Shown piece by piece: positions 7,442 through 16,145 of a stretch of DNA of 50,379 nucleotides. The DNA is from Saccharothrix sp. NRRL B-16314 (GTDB taxonomy: Bacteria > Actinomycetota > Actinomycetes > Mycobacteriales > Pseudonocardiaceae). Numbering within the stretch: the stretch's first letter is position 1; every line of letters starts with the position of its first letter. The stretch spans positions 1-50,379 of the forward strand of contig NZ_JNXC01000043.1 in NCBI RefSeq assembly GCF_000716595.1. Direction: 5' to 3'. Made by a program: the position numbers and the translations under genes. Under the pieces are notes generated by a model. It worked only from the letters and a program-made list of their open reading frames with translations. It made no database searches and was not told where the DNA came from.

Positions 7442-8332
7442 TTACTCGTCACCGGTGCCGAGCAGCACGGCGGTGTTGTCGATCAGTCGGGTGGAGCCGA
7501 CGCGGGCGGCCACCAGCAGGCGGGCGTCGCCGTTCTCCGGCGCCGGACCGAGGTCGGGCGCGCGCAGCTCCAGGTAGTCGAGGTCGACGCCGGGCACCGC
7601 GGCGAGGGTGTCGCGCGCGGCCTTCAGCACGGCGTCCGCACCCTGGCCGCTGACGTACGCGCCCGCCACCAGGGCGGCGGACAACGCGGTCGCGGCGGAA
7701 CGCTCCTCTTCGGACAGGTAGCGGTTGCGGGAGGACAGCGCCAGGCCGTCCGGCTCGCGCACCGTCGGCACGCCGACCACGTCCAGCGGGAAGTTCAGGT
7801 CGCGGGCCATCCGGTGGATCAGCGTGAGCTGCTGGTAGTCCTTCTCGCCGAACACCGCGTAGGTCGGCTGCACGATGTTGAAGAGCTTGGCCACCACGGA
7901 CAGCACGCCGGTGAAGTGGCCGGGCCGCGACTGGCCCTCAAGCTCGTCGCCGAGCGGGCCGGGGTCGACCGTGACGGTGCCGCCGGGCGGGTACATGTCG
8001 TCCACCGACGGCGCGAACACGATGCCGGCGCGTTCCGCCCGGCAGATGTCCACATCGGACTCGAAGCTGCGCGGGTAGCGACCGAAGTCCTCGTTCGGCC
8101 CGAATTGTTTCGGGTTCACGAAGACGGACACGACGACCACGGTGTTCTGCATGACGTGTGCTTCGCGGATCAGCTGCCGGTGGCCCTCGTGCAGCGCACC
8201 CATGGTCGGCACCAGGGCGATGTTGCGACCCGCCGCCTTCAACGCCCTCGTGACGCGGCGCAGCCGGTCCGGGTCGCGGTGCACCGTCACGTCGTTCGGC
8301 GCGTAGTCGTCCTTGGTGAGCGGCTTGGTCAT
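7442..8332 (-). CDS. panC: Pantothenate synthetase
   Basis: A 296-aa ligase joining pantoate and beta-alanine with ATP. It belongs to the HIGH-type nucleotidyl transferases: [15 protein letters not shown] is the first ATP motif, [13 protein letters not shown] and FGEKDYQQL bind pantoate and ATP, and LSSRNRYLS replaces KMSKS. The ATG at 8332 overlaps the upstream stop (ATGA), so it is coupled to the DUF2520 gene, and panD follows after ten bases. Confidence 0.96.
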   Translation of the reverse strand: MTKPLTKDDYAPNDVTVHRDPDRLRRVTRALKAAGRNIALVPTMGALHEGHRQLIREAHVMQNTVVVVSVFVNPKQFGPNEDFGRYPRSFESDVDICRAERAGIVFAPSVDDMYPPGGTVTVDPGPLGDELEGQSRPGHFTGVLSVVAKLFNIVQPTYAVFGEKDYQQLTLIHRMARDLNFPLDVVGVPTVREPDGLALSSRNRYLSEEERSAATALSAALVAGAYVSGQGADAVLKAARDTLAAVPGVDLDYLELRAPDLGPAPENGDARLLVAARVGSTRLIDNTAVLLGTGDE

Positions 8333-9222
8333 GCCTGTTCCTCGTCGAGAGTGGTGCGGACGTCGGACGCCAGTTCGGGCTTGAGCAGTCCGGCGGCCTG
8401 TGCGCGCGCCGCGGTGCGGAGCGCGAGGACCCGGTACGCGGGCAGGGTGTCCTGGCCGGCGAGCACCGCCAGGTGCTTGGCCACGGTGCCGACGTCGCCG
8501 CGCGCCACGGGGCCGGTGAGCGCCCGGTCGCCGTGCCGCAGGGCGTTGTCCAGCGCGGCGGACAGCAGCGGGCCGAGCATCCGTTCGGCGTCCGCGATGC
8601 CCGCGCCGCGCAGCAGGTCCGCGCAGTCGGCGACCAGGGTGATCAGGTGGTTCGCGCCGTGCGCGAGGGCGGCGTGGTAGAGCGGGCGGGCGGCTTCGGG
8701 GATGCGCACCGGTTCGGCGGACATCTCCACCACCAGCGCCTCGCCCACGTTCCAGGCGACCTCGTCGCCGTCGGCCGCGGTGACGCCGACCGAGCAGGCG
8801 TTCATCCGCTGCACGTCCTCGGCGCGGCCGGTGAACGTCATGACGGGGTGCAGCGCCACGCACAGGGCGCCCAGTTCAGCGGCAGGCCGCAGCACGGCGA
8901 CGCCCTGCGCGCCGCTCGTGTGCACGACGATCTGCCCCGCGCGCAGCGAACCGGTGGCGACGAGGCCGCGGACCAGGCCGGGCAGCTCGTCGTCGGGAAC
9001 GGCCAGCAGCACGAGGTCGGCCGCCGCGGCGACCTCGGGCGGCGGCAGCACGGGGACGTCCGGCAGGAGGTCTTCGGCGCGGCGCAGCGAGTCGCGGGAG
9101 ACGGCGGCGACGGCGCTCACGGCGTGTCCGGCGCGGGCCAGCGCGGCACCCAGCACCGAACCGACCCGGCCGGCCGAGATCACTCCGACGGCCAGCCGCG
9201 CGGGGCGGGGGGTCGCGTCCAT
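8329..9222 (-). CDS. Rossmann-fold/DUF2520 dehydrogenase-like protein
   Basis: A 297-aa two-domain protein. The N-terminal Rossmann part has [22 protein letters not shown] and ends with [13 protein letters not shown]; the C-terminal DUF2520 domain includes [12 protein letters not shown] and [16 protein letters not shown], as in ketopantoate-reductase-like proteins. Its fixed place before panC-panD suggests a role in pantoate supply, but that is an inference from context; ATP-independent reduction of ketopantoate has not been shown for this family member. ATG at 9222 with GAAGGAG. Confidence 0.85.
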   Translation of the reverse strand: MDATPRPARLAVGVISAGRVGSVLGAALARAGHAVSAVAAVSRDSLRRAEDLLPDVPVLPPPEVAAAADLVLLAVPDDELPGLVRGLVATGSLRAGQIVVHTSGAQGVAVLRPAAELGALCVALHPVMTFTGRAEDVQRMNACSVGVTAADGDEVAWNVGEALVVEMSAEPVRIPEAARPLYHAALAHGANHLITLVADCADLLRGAGIADAERMLGPLLSAALDNALRHGDRALTGPVARGDVGTVAKHLAVLAGQDTLPAYRVLALRTAARAQAAGLLKPELASDVRTTLDEEQA

Positions 9223-9312
9223 GCGACGTACTCCTTCAGGCGGCGTTCCAGTCCCTTGGGCTGGGTACCGGACGACGGGCGCGAGCGTAATCCGGTGGGT
9301 TGCGGTGGACCT

Positions 9313-10485
9313 TCAACTGCGACGAACGCCACCCGCGGCCTTCAGCGCCCCGGGCGCTTCGACGGCCGCCTGACGTGCGACGACGAGTGCTTCGAGCAGC
9401 TTCGAGTGACGTTCGTCGGCGTCGTGGCCCGCGGTGCCGCTGGCCATGCGGTGCCGCAGGAACGCCAGTTCGGTGGCCGCGATCTGGTAGCCCGCGACCG
9501 CCTTGGCCGCCTCGTCGCCGACCTTGCGCCGGACCGTGCGCCGCCAGCGGCTGCGGCCCTGGAGGCTGGCCAGGAGGGTGACCTCGCTGGACGCGATCCA
9601 CTTCCGCGCGGCCATGTCCGGCAGCTGGCCCGCGACGATCCGCTGCTCGCGGCGGCGCTGCCAGACCACCATCAGGACCATGCCGGCGAAGATCGGCACC
9701 ATGATCAGGAAGTACAGGTTGATGAAGGTGGAGCCGGTGCCGACGGTGGTGGAGAAGTTCCACAGCGAGTGCAGGCCGGCCGCCGCGAGGTAGCCGAGGA
9801 CGGGTGCGGCGATCCGCAGCTTCCGGTTCCTGGTGATGGTGGCGATGCCGATCCCGACACCGGTCATCGACGTGAACAGCGGGTGCGCGAACGGCGAGAG
9901 CACGCCGCGCAGGATGAACAGCGCGATCACGCCGCTGCTCAGGTCGCCGAACCCGCTGTCGGAGAAGACGCGGGCGAAGTACCAGATGTTCTCGGTGAAC
10001 GCGAAGCCGGCGGCCGTCACGCCCGCGTAGACCACGCCGTCCACGACGCCGTCGAACTCCTGCCGGCGGCGCAGGAACAGCACCACGATGAACGCCGCCT
10101 TCGCGGCCTCCTCGGTGATCGGGGCGCCGACCACGGCGGCGAACATGCTGCCGTCACCGCCGTTGATCAGCTGGCCGAGCACGTGCGCGGTCTGGTTGAA
10201 CACCAGCGAGGTGATCGTCGCGCCGCACGCGCCCCACAGGAAGGCCAGCAGCAGGATCTTCGCCGGTTCCGGCTCCCAGCGGTCGACCCACAGGTAGGCG
10301 CTGATCACGCCGACGACGGGCACCAGCGCGGCGAGCGCGCCGACCAGGATGGGCAGCAGGCCGACGCTGCTCGTGCCGAGGCCCAGGAGCACCAGCCCGC
10401 ACACGCCCAGCGCGATCAGGCCCACCACCGGGAGCAGCACGGTCCAGCGGTGCTGGTCGGCGCGCTTGCGGGCGGGAGTGGTCAC
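9313..10485 (-). CDS. PrsW-type intramembrane metalloprotease homologue
   Basis: 390 aa with about eight membrane segments. PrsW-family landmarks are present: AAVVGAPITEEAAKAAFIVVL (glutamate pair and lysine), GVVYAGVTAAGFAFTENIWY, SPFAHPLFTSM and AAAGLHSLWNF, the histidines and glutamates that would form the active site in the membrane. PrsW cleaves anti-sigma factors in Bacillus; no sigma or anti-sigma gene is near, so the substrate is open. A soluble C-terminal tail of about 110 residues, rich in Arg and Ala, follows the last membrane segment. The GTG at 10485 has AAGG upstream and lies only 30 bases from the divergent methyltransferase gene. Confidence 0.85.
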   Translation of the reverse strand: MTTPARKRADQHRWTVLLPVVGLIALGVCGLVLLGLGTSSVGLLPILVGALAALVPVVGVISAYLWVDRWEPEPAKILLLAFLWGACGATITSLVFNQTAHVLGQLINGGDGSMFAAVVGAPITEEAAKAAFIVVLFLRRRQEFDGVVDGVVYAGVTAAGFAFTENIWYFARVFSDSGFGDLSSGVIALFILRGVLSPFAHPLFTSMTGVGIGIATITRNRKLRIAAPVLGYLAAAGLHSLWNFSTTVGTGSTFINLYFLIMVPIFAGMVLMVVWQRRREQRIVAGQLPDMAARKWIASSEVTLLASLQGRSRWRRTVRRKVGDEAAKAVAGYQIAATELAFLRHRMASGTAGHDADERHSKLLEALVVARQAAVEAPGALKAAGGVRRS

Positions 10486-10515
10486 GGGGAGCAACCTTAA
10501 AGGGACACTTGACTG

Positions 10516-11427
10516 ATGGTGGACTCGGAAGCCCTGTGGCGGGAGGCGTTGTACGGGCCGTCGGGGTTCTTCACCCGCGGCGCGGTGCCCGCCGACCACT
10601 TCCGCACCGCGCCCCTCGTAGGCCCTGAGCTGGCGGAAGCGCTGCTCGTGCTGCTCGATCGGGTGGACTTCGGCCTCGGCCGTCCCGCGCGGCTGGACTT
10701 CGTGGACGTGGGTGCGGGCGGCGGGGAGCTCTCGGCGACGGTGCGGTCCATGGCTTCGGGGTCGCTCGCGGAGCGGTTGGTGGTGACGGCGGTCGACGTG
10801 GGGCCCTCGCGGTCGGTGCCGGGTGTGGAGTGGACGTCGTCGCTGCCATCTTCGGTGTGCGGGTTGCTCGTGGGGCACGAATGGCTGGACGCGGTGCCCT
10901 GTCCGTTGGTCACCGGCCCCGTGTCCGATCCCTGGCTGGACCGGTGGTGGCCGGTGGGCGAGGGCGGGCAGGCCGAGATCGGCGCTCCCCGGGACGTGGC
11001 GTGGGCGGACGCGGTCGCGCGGGTGCGCGGTGCGGCGCTGGCCGTGGACTACGGGCACGTGCTGGCCGACCGGGCGGCGGGGCGGTACGCGGCCGGCACG
11101 TTCGCGGCGTACCGGGACGGGCGGCGGGTGGAGCCGGTGTTCGACGGGAGCTGCGACCTGACCGCCCACGTCGCGCTGGACGCGTGCGCGGCGGCGGCCG
11201 GTGGTGACTGGGTGCTGGTGTCGCAACGGGACGCTTTGGCGGCCCTGGGATTGGTCGGCACGGTGGACGCCGGTGTCGGCGCGGATTGGCTGACGGCGGC
11301 CGAAAGGGCGTCGCGGATCGCGGAACTGCGCGCGGAAGGCGGGCTGGGATCGTTCGGCTGGCTCCTGCACGGACGGGGTGTGCCGGTGTCGTCCCTGCTC
11401 CCGCCTTTGCCACCGTGGCAGCCCTGA
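10516..11427 (+). CDS. MidA/NDUFAF7-type SAM-dependent methyltransferase
   Basis: 303 aa. The SAM-binding motif is LDFVDVGAGGGELSATV near residue 60; GLLVGHEWLDAVPC matches the NE-LDA-P motif of the MidA family; AVDYGH (residue ~175) and GTFAAYRDGRRV are further family marks. NDUFAF7, the mitochondrial member, dimethylates an arginine of the 49-kDa (NuoD-like) subunit of complex I. A NuoD paralogue lies 0.55 kb downstream on the same strand, so the bacterial pair may keep this relationship. The protein is shorter than mitochondrial NDUFAF7 (about 400 residues). ATG at 10516 preceded by AAAGGGA. Confidence 0.8.
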   Translation: MVDSEALWREALYGPSGFFTRGAVPADHFRTAPLVGPELAEALLVLLDRVDFGLGRPARLDFVDVGAGGGELSATVRSMASGSLAERLVVTAVDVGPSRSVPGVEWTSSLPSSVCGLLVGHEWLDAVPCPLVTGPVSDPWLDRWWPVGEGGQAEIGAPRDVAWADAVARVRGAALAVDYGHVLADRAAGRYAAGTFAAYRDGRRVEPVFDGSCDLTAHVALDACAAAAGGDWVLVSQRDALAALGLVGTVDAGVGADWLTAAERASRIAELRAEGGLGSFGWLLHGRGVPVSSLLPPLPPWQP

Positions 11428-11489
11428 CCGCCATTCAAAGGGCCGAAGACCGCCGGCGGCGCGGGACGTCGCGGACAACGGTCGAGGGC

Positions 11490-11936
11490 ATGAGAATCCA
11501 CGCGCTACCGACCGATGTGCTGGACCGCGCGCGCGAGCGGGCGGCCGTCGACGGGCACCACGAGTCGCACCGGGAATCCGCCGGCGCGCCACTGCGGTGT
11601 TGCCTGCGCAAAGCCGAAGCCGGCGAACCGCTGATCCTTTTCCGGTACACCCCGACCGCCGGGGTCGGACCGTACGAGGAAGTGGGCCCGGTGTTCGCGC
11701 ACGCCGAACCGTGCGAAGGCCCGAAGAGCACCGCGGAGTTCCCGGAAGCGTTCCGCCACGCCGCGCGAACCCTCCGCGCCTACACCGCCGAAGGCCGCAT
11801 CCACGACGGCGAAATCGCCCAGCCCGGAACCCTGGACGACCGCGTCACCGCATTGCTCGACAATCCGGAGGTGGCCGAAATCCAGGTCCGCAGCGTTTCC
11901 CACGGGTGCTTTCTGTTCGCCATCACCCGCGAATAG
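11490..11936 (+). CDS. DUF1203 domain protein
   Basis: 148 aa. MRIHALPTDVLDRARERA is followed by PLRCCLRKAEAGEPLILFRY, GVGPYEEVGPVFAHAEPC, FPEAFRHAARTLRAY and EGRIHDGEI, which is the DUF1203 signature order. No enzymatic function is established for the family. The ATG at 11490 follows GAGGG. It sits 62 bases after the methyltransferase gene and 42 before the NuoD paralogue, and could share their transcript, though base composition is slightly less GC-extreme at its end. Confidence 0.8.
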   Translation: MRIHALPTDVLDRARERAAVDGHHESHRESAGAPLRCCLRKAEAGEPLILFRYTPTAGVGPYEEVGPVFAHAEPCEGPKSTAEFPEAFRHAARTLRAYTAEGRIHDGEIAQPGTLDDRVTALLDNPEVAEIQVRSVSHGCFLFAITRE

Positions 11937-11978
11937 CCCTCACCTCCGGCGACGGCGCGGCCGTGCGAGCATGAACGG

Positions 11979-13043
11979 GTGGAGATCACCGTTGGCGTTG
12001 GCGCCGGTGCGCGGCACCTGGGGGTCGACCGGGTGGTCGACCTCGGCCCGCTGCACCCGTCGGCGCACGGCGCGTACCGGCTGCGGCTGACGGTCCGGGA
12101 CGACGAGGTCATCACGGCCGCCGAACCGCTGGTCGGGCACCTGCACCGCGGCGCGGAGAAGCTGTTCGAGGTGCGCGACTACCGGCAGGTGCTGACGCTG
12201 GCCAACCGGCACGACTGGCTCGCCGCGTTCTGCAACGAGCTGGCCGTCGCGCTGGCCGTCGAGCGGATGACCGGCATGGACGTGCCGCCGCGCGCCCATG
12301 CCCTGCGGGTCCTGCTGTGCGAGCTCAACCGGATCATGGCGCACCTGGTGTTCCTCGCGCCGATCACCGGCGCCCGCGACCGCGACGCGGTGCAGGCCGT
12401 GCTGGAGGAAGCGTCCGGCGGCCGGATCCACTTCATGTTCAACCGGATCGGCGGCCTGCGCGAGGACGTGCCGGCCGGCTGGACCGACCGGGTGCGCGAA
12501 GTGCTGTCCACTGTGGACCCCGGTGGGGCGCCGGGAGGACTGGCCGGGCTCGGGGTGCTGACGCGGGACGCCGCGCTCGCGTTCGGCGTCACCGGTCCGA
12601 TCGGCCGGGCGTCCGGGGTCGACTTCGACCTGCGCCGCGACGACCCGCTGCCCGGCTACCGGGACCTCGACGTGCGCCCGGTGGTCCGGACCGAGGGCGA
12701 CGCGCTCGCCCGCGTGCGGGGCATGGTGGACGAGGTCCACCAGTCCGTCGCACTCGCCCGCCGGTGCCTGGACGCGCTGCCGACCGGGCCGGTGAACCTG
12801 CGCCTGCCCAAGGCCGTGAAGGCGCCGGAGGGGTCGGTCTACACGTGGGTCGAAGCGCCGCTGGGCACGTCCGGCGTCCACCTGGCGTCACGGGGTGAGA
12901 AGACGCCGTGGCGGCTGAAGCTGCGGACGCCGTCGTTCAACAACGTCCAGGCCCTGTCCGCGCTGCTGCCGGGCACGAAGGTGGCCGACCTGCCCGCGGT
13001 GCTCGGGTCGTTCGCCGTGGTCGTCGGGGACATCGACAAGTAG
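11979..13043 (+). CDS. nuoD2: Solitary NuoD-like (49-kDa subunit) paralogue
   Basis: 354 aa, related to NADH-quinone oxidoreductase subunit D but without any other nuo gene nearby and about 50-80 residues shorter than the complex I subunit. LGPLHPSAHGAYRLRLTV keeps both quinone-site histidines, VGHLHRGAEKLFE keeps the arginine that NDUFAF7 methylates in mitochondria, and the second arginine 20 residues on (ANRHDW) is kept. The quinone-binding tyrosine of DRLDY is tryptophan here. C-terminal VVVGDIDK resembles the usual FGEVDR end. GTG start at 11979. A role as an assembly partner or subunit of an alternative ferredoxin- or F420-linked complex is possible; none is shown. Confidence 0.8.
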   Translation: MEITVGVGAGARHLGVDRVVDLGPLHPSAHGAYRLRLTVRDDEVITAAEPLVGHLHRGAEKLFEVRDYRQVLTLANRHDWLAAFCNELAVALAVERMTGMDVPPRAHALRVLLCELNRIMAHLVFLAPITGARDRDAVQAVLEEASGGRIHFMFNRIGGLREDVPAGWTDRVREVLSTVDPGGAPGGLAGLGVLTRDAALAFGVTGPIGRASGVDFDLRRDDPLPGYRDLDVRPVVRTEGDALARVRGMVDEVHQSVALARRCLDALPTGPVNLRLPKAVKAPEGSVYTWVEAPLGTSGVHLASRGEKTPWRLKLRTPSFNNVQALSALLPGTKVADLPAVLGSFAVVVGDIDK

Positions 13044-13062
13044 CCGTCCGGCCTTCCGGCTG

Positions 13063-14901
13063 TCAGTCCTCGCGGCGGCGACGGCGGCGCGGCGAATCCG
13101 CACCGCCGAGCGCGGCGAGGAGTTCGCTGACCGACTTGCCGTCCGCGTGGGCGCCGGCGGGCTCGACCGGCTCGGGCGCGCTGCGCCGACCGGCCGGCTT
13201 CGGGCTGTCCTCCCACGAGTCCCACGTGTCGTCGGCCCGACGCCGCCCGCCCGCGTCGCCGGCGGTGGGCTCGGGTGCCCGGCGGCGGCCCTCGGACGAG
13301 GTCGCGGAGGCCGACGGCGGGTCCGCCGGGGCCGGCCGACCCGTCACCGGAACGTGCTCGCCGGTCAACTCGGCCCGCACGGCAGGCCGACGCGCCGGCT
13401 CACCGGCGGGCACCGGGCGGTGCTCACCGGTCAGCTCGGCCCGGACGACCGGCCGACGCACCTGCTCGCTGATCGGGTCAGGGCGACCCACCGGCCGGTG
13501 CTCGCCCGTCAGGTCGGCCGGTCGACGCGCGGGCTCGGCCACCGCGTCGGGACGGCCGACCGGCCGGTGCTCGCCGGTCAGGCCCGCCTGGGGCACCGGT
13601 CGACGTGCCGGCTCGGCCACCGCGTCCGGACGTCCGACCGGCCGGTGCTCGCCCGTCAGGTCGGCCCGCCCGGCGCTCGGCCGCCGCACCTCCACCGGCC
13701 GGTGCTCACCGGTCAGCTCGGCCCGCGCGGTCGACGGCCGGCGCACGTCGCCCGGCGTCGCACGCTGGTCGCCGGTCGAGTCGGCACGGGGCACGACCCG
13801 CTGCTCACCCGTCGACTGCGGACGAGCGACGACGCGCTGCTCACCGGTGGACTGGACCACACGCTGCTCGCCGGTCCCCTCCGGCCGCACGGGTCCCGGC
13901 CGCCGCGCCGGCGCCTCGGTCAACGCCTCCCGGCTGATCATCTCGGTCCGGTCGGCCACCCGGCTCCGCCGCTGCACCGCGTGCTCGGTGCCCGAGGTCT
14001 CGGCCGGCCGCGACCGCTCCGCGGGTTCCGCCGGACGAGCGGGAGGCGGCACCGGCGCACCCAGCCGCGCCGCCACGTCCCGGTTCACCCGTTCCGTCGG
14101 ATCAGGCTTCGTCGCCTCCCGCCGCACCACCACCGGCGGCGTCGGGCGGGCCTGGGCGTTGGCACGGGCCGGCTCGCGGCGCGCCGGCTGGGACTGCTCA
14201 CGCCGGGCGGGCTCGGGGCGGGTCGGTTCGGGGCGCCGAACCTGGTCCTTGCGCGCGGTGTCGACGTTCGAGCGTTCGACGCTGACCCGGTCGACGGTGA
14301 CCCGCTCGATCAACTCGGTGCGGTCGTTCTGCGGCTTGTCCGCGGCCTTCGGCGTGGCCGGCGCGGCGGGACCGGCGGTGATCACCCGCTTGTCACCCAC
14401 CGCCATCAGCCGGGAGTGGTCGGACAGGGCGCGCATCCGGGTCGACTCGGCGCGCAGCGCCACCCGTTCGACCAGCACCTCGCCACCGAGCAGGGCTTCC
14501 AGGTTCTCCCGCAACGTGCGCAGCTCGCCGCGCAGCGCGTCCAGGTCGTCCCTGGCCTCCTCCTGCACCCGCTTGCGGGTCTCGGCCTCGACCTCCAGCT
14601 CGTACTCGCGGCGGGCGGCGACCTCGCGCTCCAGCTCCAGCTCGTACACCGACTGGAGGTCCGCGACCTCGTGCACGCGCTCGGCGACCTGCCGGCGGTA
14701 GCGGGCCGCGAGGAACGCGCCGACGAGCGCGGCCCACAGCGCGGCGACCACGGCCAACCGCAGCCAGCGGGCGTTGTCGCTCAGCACCAGCACCGCCGCG
14801 GCACCCATCGCGAGCGCCAAAGCCGCTACCAGCAGTAGTCGCCCGGTGCCACGACCGCGATCCTGCTGCTCGTCATCTTCCGACGCGCCTCGCCCGGTCA
14901 T
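13063..14901 (-). CDS. Membrane protein, DUF6779-like, with TGEHRPV repeat tail
   Basis: 612 aa. Two hydrophobic segments near residues 20-65 (LLLVAALALAMGAAAVLVL; WLRLAVVAALWAALVGAFLA) are followed by a charged coiled-coil stretch (VYELELEREVAARREYELEVEAETRKRVQEEA, abbreviated here by its period) to about residue 140, as in the pseudonocardial DUF6779 family. The rest is disordered and basic. Residues about 343-519 hold ten copies of a (L/S)TGE(H/Q)R(P/V)V motif spaced 13-22 residues. Neighbouring DUF3180 and fol genes read the same way. The architecture (membrane anchor, coiled coil, long basic tail) suggests a cell-envelope or division-associated scaffold, but no function is known. ATG at 14901. 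Confidence 0.75.
   Translation of the reverse strand: MTGRGASEDDEQQDRGRGTGRLLLVAALALAMGAAAVLVLSDNARWLRLAVVAALWAALVGAFLAARYRRQVAERVHEVADLQSVYELELEREVAARREYELEVEAETRKRVQEEARDDLDALRGELRTLRENLEALLGGEVLVERVALRAESTRMRALSDHSRLMAVGDKRVITAGPAAPATPKAADKPQNDRTELIERVTVDRVSVERSNVDTARKDQVRRPEPTRPEPARREQSQPARREPARANAQARPTPPVVVRREATKPDPTERVNRDVAARLGAPVPPPARPAEPAERSRPAETSGTEHAVQRRSRVADRTEMISREALTEAPARRPGPVRPEGTGEQRVVQSTGEQRVVARPQSTGEQRVVPRADSTGDQRATPGDVRRPSTARAELTGEHRPVEVRRPSAGRADLTGEHRPVGRPDAVAEPARRPVPQAGLTGEHRPVGRPDAVAEPARRPADLTGEHRPVGRPDPISEQVRRPVVRAELTGEHRPVPAGEPARRPAVRAELTGEHVPVTGRPAPADPPSASATSSEGRRRAPEPTAGDAGGRRRADDTWDSWEDSPKPAGRRSAPEPVEPAGAHADGKSVSELLAALGGADSPRRRRRRED
13345..13880 (-). repeat. Coding tandem repeat, (L/S)TGE(H/Q)R(P/V)V x10
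   Basis: Within the DUF6779-like gene the DNA for the TGEHRPV motif recurs about every 40-65 bases (CCGGTGCTCGCC on the plus strand). Three consecutive copies with GRPDAVAEPARRP-type spacers (the third with GRPDPISEQVRRP) are nearly identical, which points to recent duplication. The repeat stays in frame throughout. Confidence 0.85.
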
Positions 14902-14951
14902 GGCGCCTACCGTACCGGTCAGTTATCCGATTGAGACCTCGGTGTCGGTAT

Positions 14952-15404
14952 TCATTGATCCAGATGCGGGTCGTCCGGCGTCTTGCAGCAGCGTTCCAGC
15001 CACAACGCGGCGGCGATCAGCAGCGCGGCGCAGACGATCCCGACGACACCGGTGACGATGTCGTTGTCGGCCGCCTGGAACTGCCCGCGCGCCGGCAGCA
15101 CGTAGATGAGCACGCCGGCCCACCCTCCTAGCATGATCGCTCCGAGTAGTGACGACGCCTTGGCGAACGCCACCGCCCGTGCCGCGGTCAACGGCTCCAC
15201 CGGACGCGCGCCGCGCTTGCGCAGGATCCTCGCGCGCAGCGAGAAAGCCAGCCACAGGTTGACCACGGCGATCACGAGCAGGGTGAACCCGGCGAACGTC
15301 GGCAGCGGTGGGAGCGTGTCGTAGGCGAGCCGGATCAGCAGGTGCGCGAGCAGGCCCGCGACGAGTCCGGCGGCGAGCAGGTCACGGGGTTTGGTGAACC
15401 TCAC
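14952..15404 (-). CDS. DUF3180 membrane protein
   Basis: 150 aa with four hydrophobic segments: two at residues 10-55 and two at 85-140, separated by a basic loop (RARILRKRGARPVEPL). This is the DUF3180 layout, found next to folK throughout actinobacteria; function unknown. GTG start at 15404 (MRFTKPRDLLAAGLVAGLLA). A DinB-like gene intervenes between it and folK here. Confidence 0.85.
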   Translation of the reverse strand: MRFTKPRDLLAAGLVAGLLAHLLIRLAYDTLPPLPTFAGFTLLVIAVVNLWLAFSLRARILRKRGARPVEPLTAARAVAFAKASSLLGAIMLGGWAGVLIYVLPARGQFQAADNDIVTGVVGIVCAALLIAAALWLERCCKTPDDPHLDQ

Positions 15405-15422
15405 CCCACCATCGTCCCCGAA

Positions 15423-16079
15423 CTACTCGACCAGGGCGGTGTCGCGCCTGCCGAGCACCGGCAGCACACCGAGCCACGGCCCCGGATCGCCGTCCCAGTC
15501 CATCGCCCGGATCTGGTCTTCGTTGCGCCGTCCGCCCAGGACCCGCAGCATCTCGAACGACGACGCCCGCAGCGCACCCGCCGGTTCGCCCTCGCCCAGC
15601 ACCCGGTCGCCGTGCTCCAGCGTGATCCGCAACGCGGGCAGGTGCTTGGCCCGCAGCCGCTTGTCGACTTCCTGCAACGGCCGCGTCAACGCCGCGCGCA
15701 CCGCCACGTTGTCCCGTTCGCCGGGTCGCCCCAGGGCCGTCCGGACGTCGTGCTCGTGCGAGACGATCTCCGCGATCAGCACCGCGCCCATCGGCGAGTC
15801 GAACAGCCCTTCGGCGACCTGGAAGTTCCGCTCCCACTCGACCAGCAGGTCGCCCATGCTCCGGTTGCGCCGGTCGTGGACCTGCCGCTCGCCCCACGAG
15901 CCGTCCTCGACCCCGTCGAACCGGCCCTCGGTGAAGTCGCCGAGGCCTCCGGCGAGGTGCGCGACCACGTCCTTGACCGTCCACCCGGGACAGGCCTCGA
16001 CCGGCGCGTCGGGATCGCCACCGGTGACCAGGCTGATGATCCGCCGCCGCGCGGCGTCGTAAGTGATCGCGTTGCTCAT
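15423..16079 (-). CDS. Maleylpyruvate isomerase/DinB-type (mycothiol-dependent family) protein
   Basis: 218 aa of the TIGR03083-like group. CPGWTVKDVVAHLAGGLGDF near residue 30 and IVSHEHDVRTALG near residue 105 supply the three metal ligands (His, His, and the intervening Glu/His of EIVSHEHD) expected of the mycothiol-dependent DinB fold. A C-terminal alpha/beta part with LRITLEHGDRVLG resembles the MDMPI C-terminal domain. Mycothiol is made by this phylum, which fits. Substrate unknown. ATG at 16079; the gap to folK is 66 bases. Confidence 0.75.
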   Translation of the reverse strand: MSNAITYDAARRRIISLVTGGDPDAPVEACPGWTVKDVVAHLAGGLGDFTEGRFDGVEDGSWGERQVHDRRNRSMGDLLVEWERNFQVAEGLFDSPMGAVLIAEIVSHEHDVRTALGRPGERDNVAVRAALTRPLQEVDKRLRAKHLPALRITLEHGDRVLGEGEPAGALRASSFEMLRVLGGRRNEDQIRAMDWDGDPGPWLGVLPVLGRRDTALVE

Positions 16080-16145
16080 CGCGCCACCTCCGCGCCCACG
16101 CTAACCCCGCCGTGCACGCGCCGCAGTGCCGGTGCGCACCGCTCC

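Noticed and set aside
13044..13062. Terminator between the NuoD paralogue and the DUF6779-like gene
   Set aside because: Only a five-base AGCCG/CGGCT stem is visible, too weak to claim.
13147..14838. Long rightward frame over the DUF6779-like gene
   Set aside because: Arg/Pro/Gly/His-only sequence produced by the repeats on the other strand; no start with a ribosome site.
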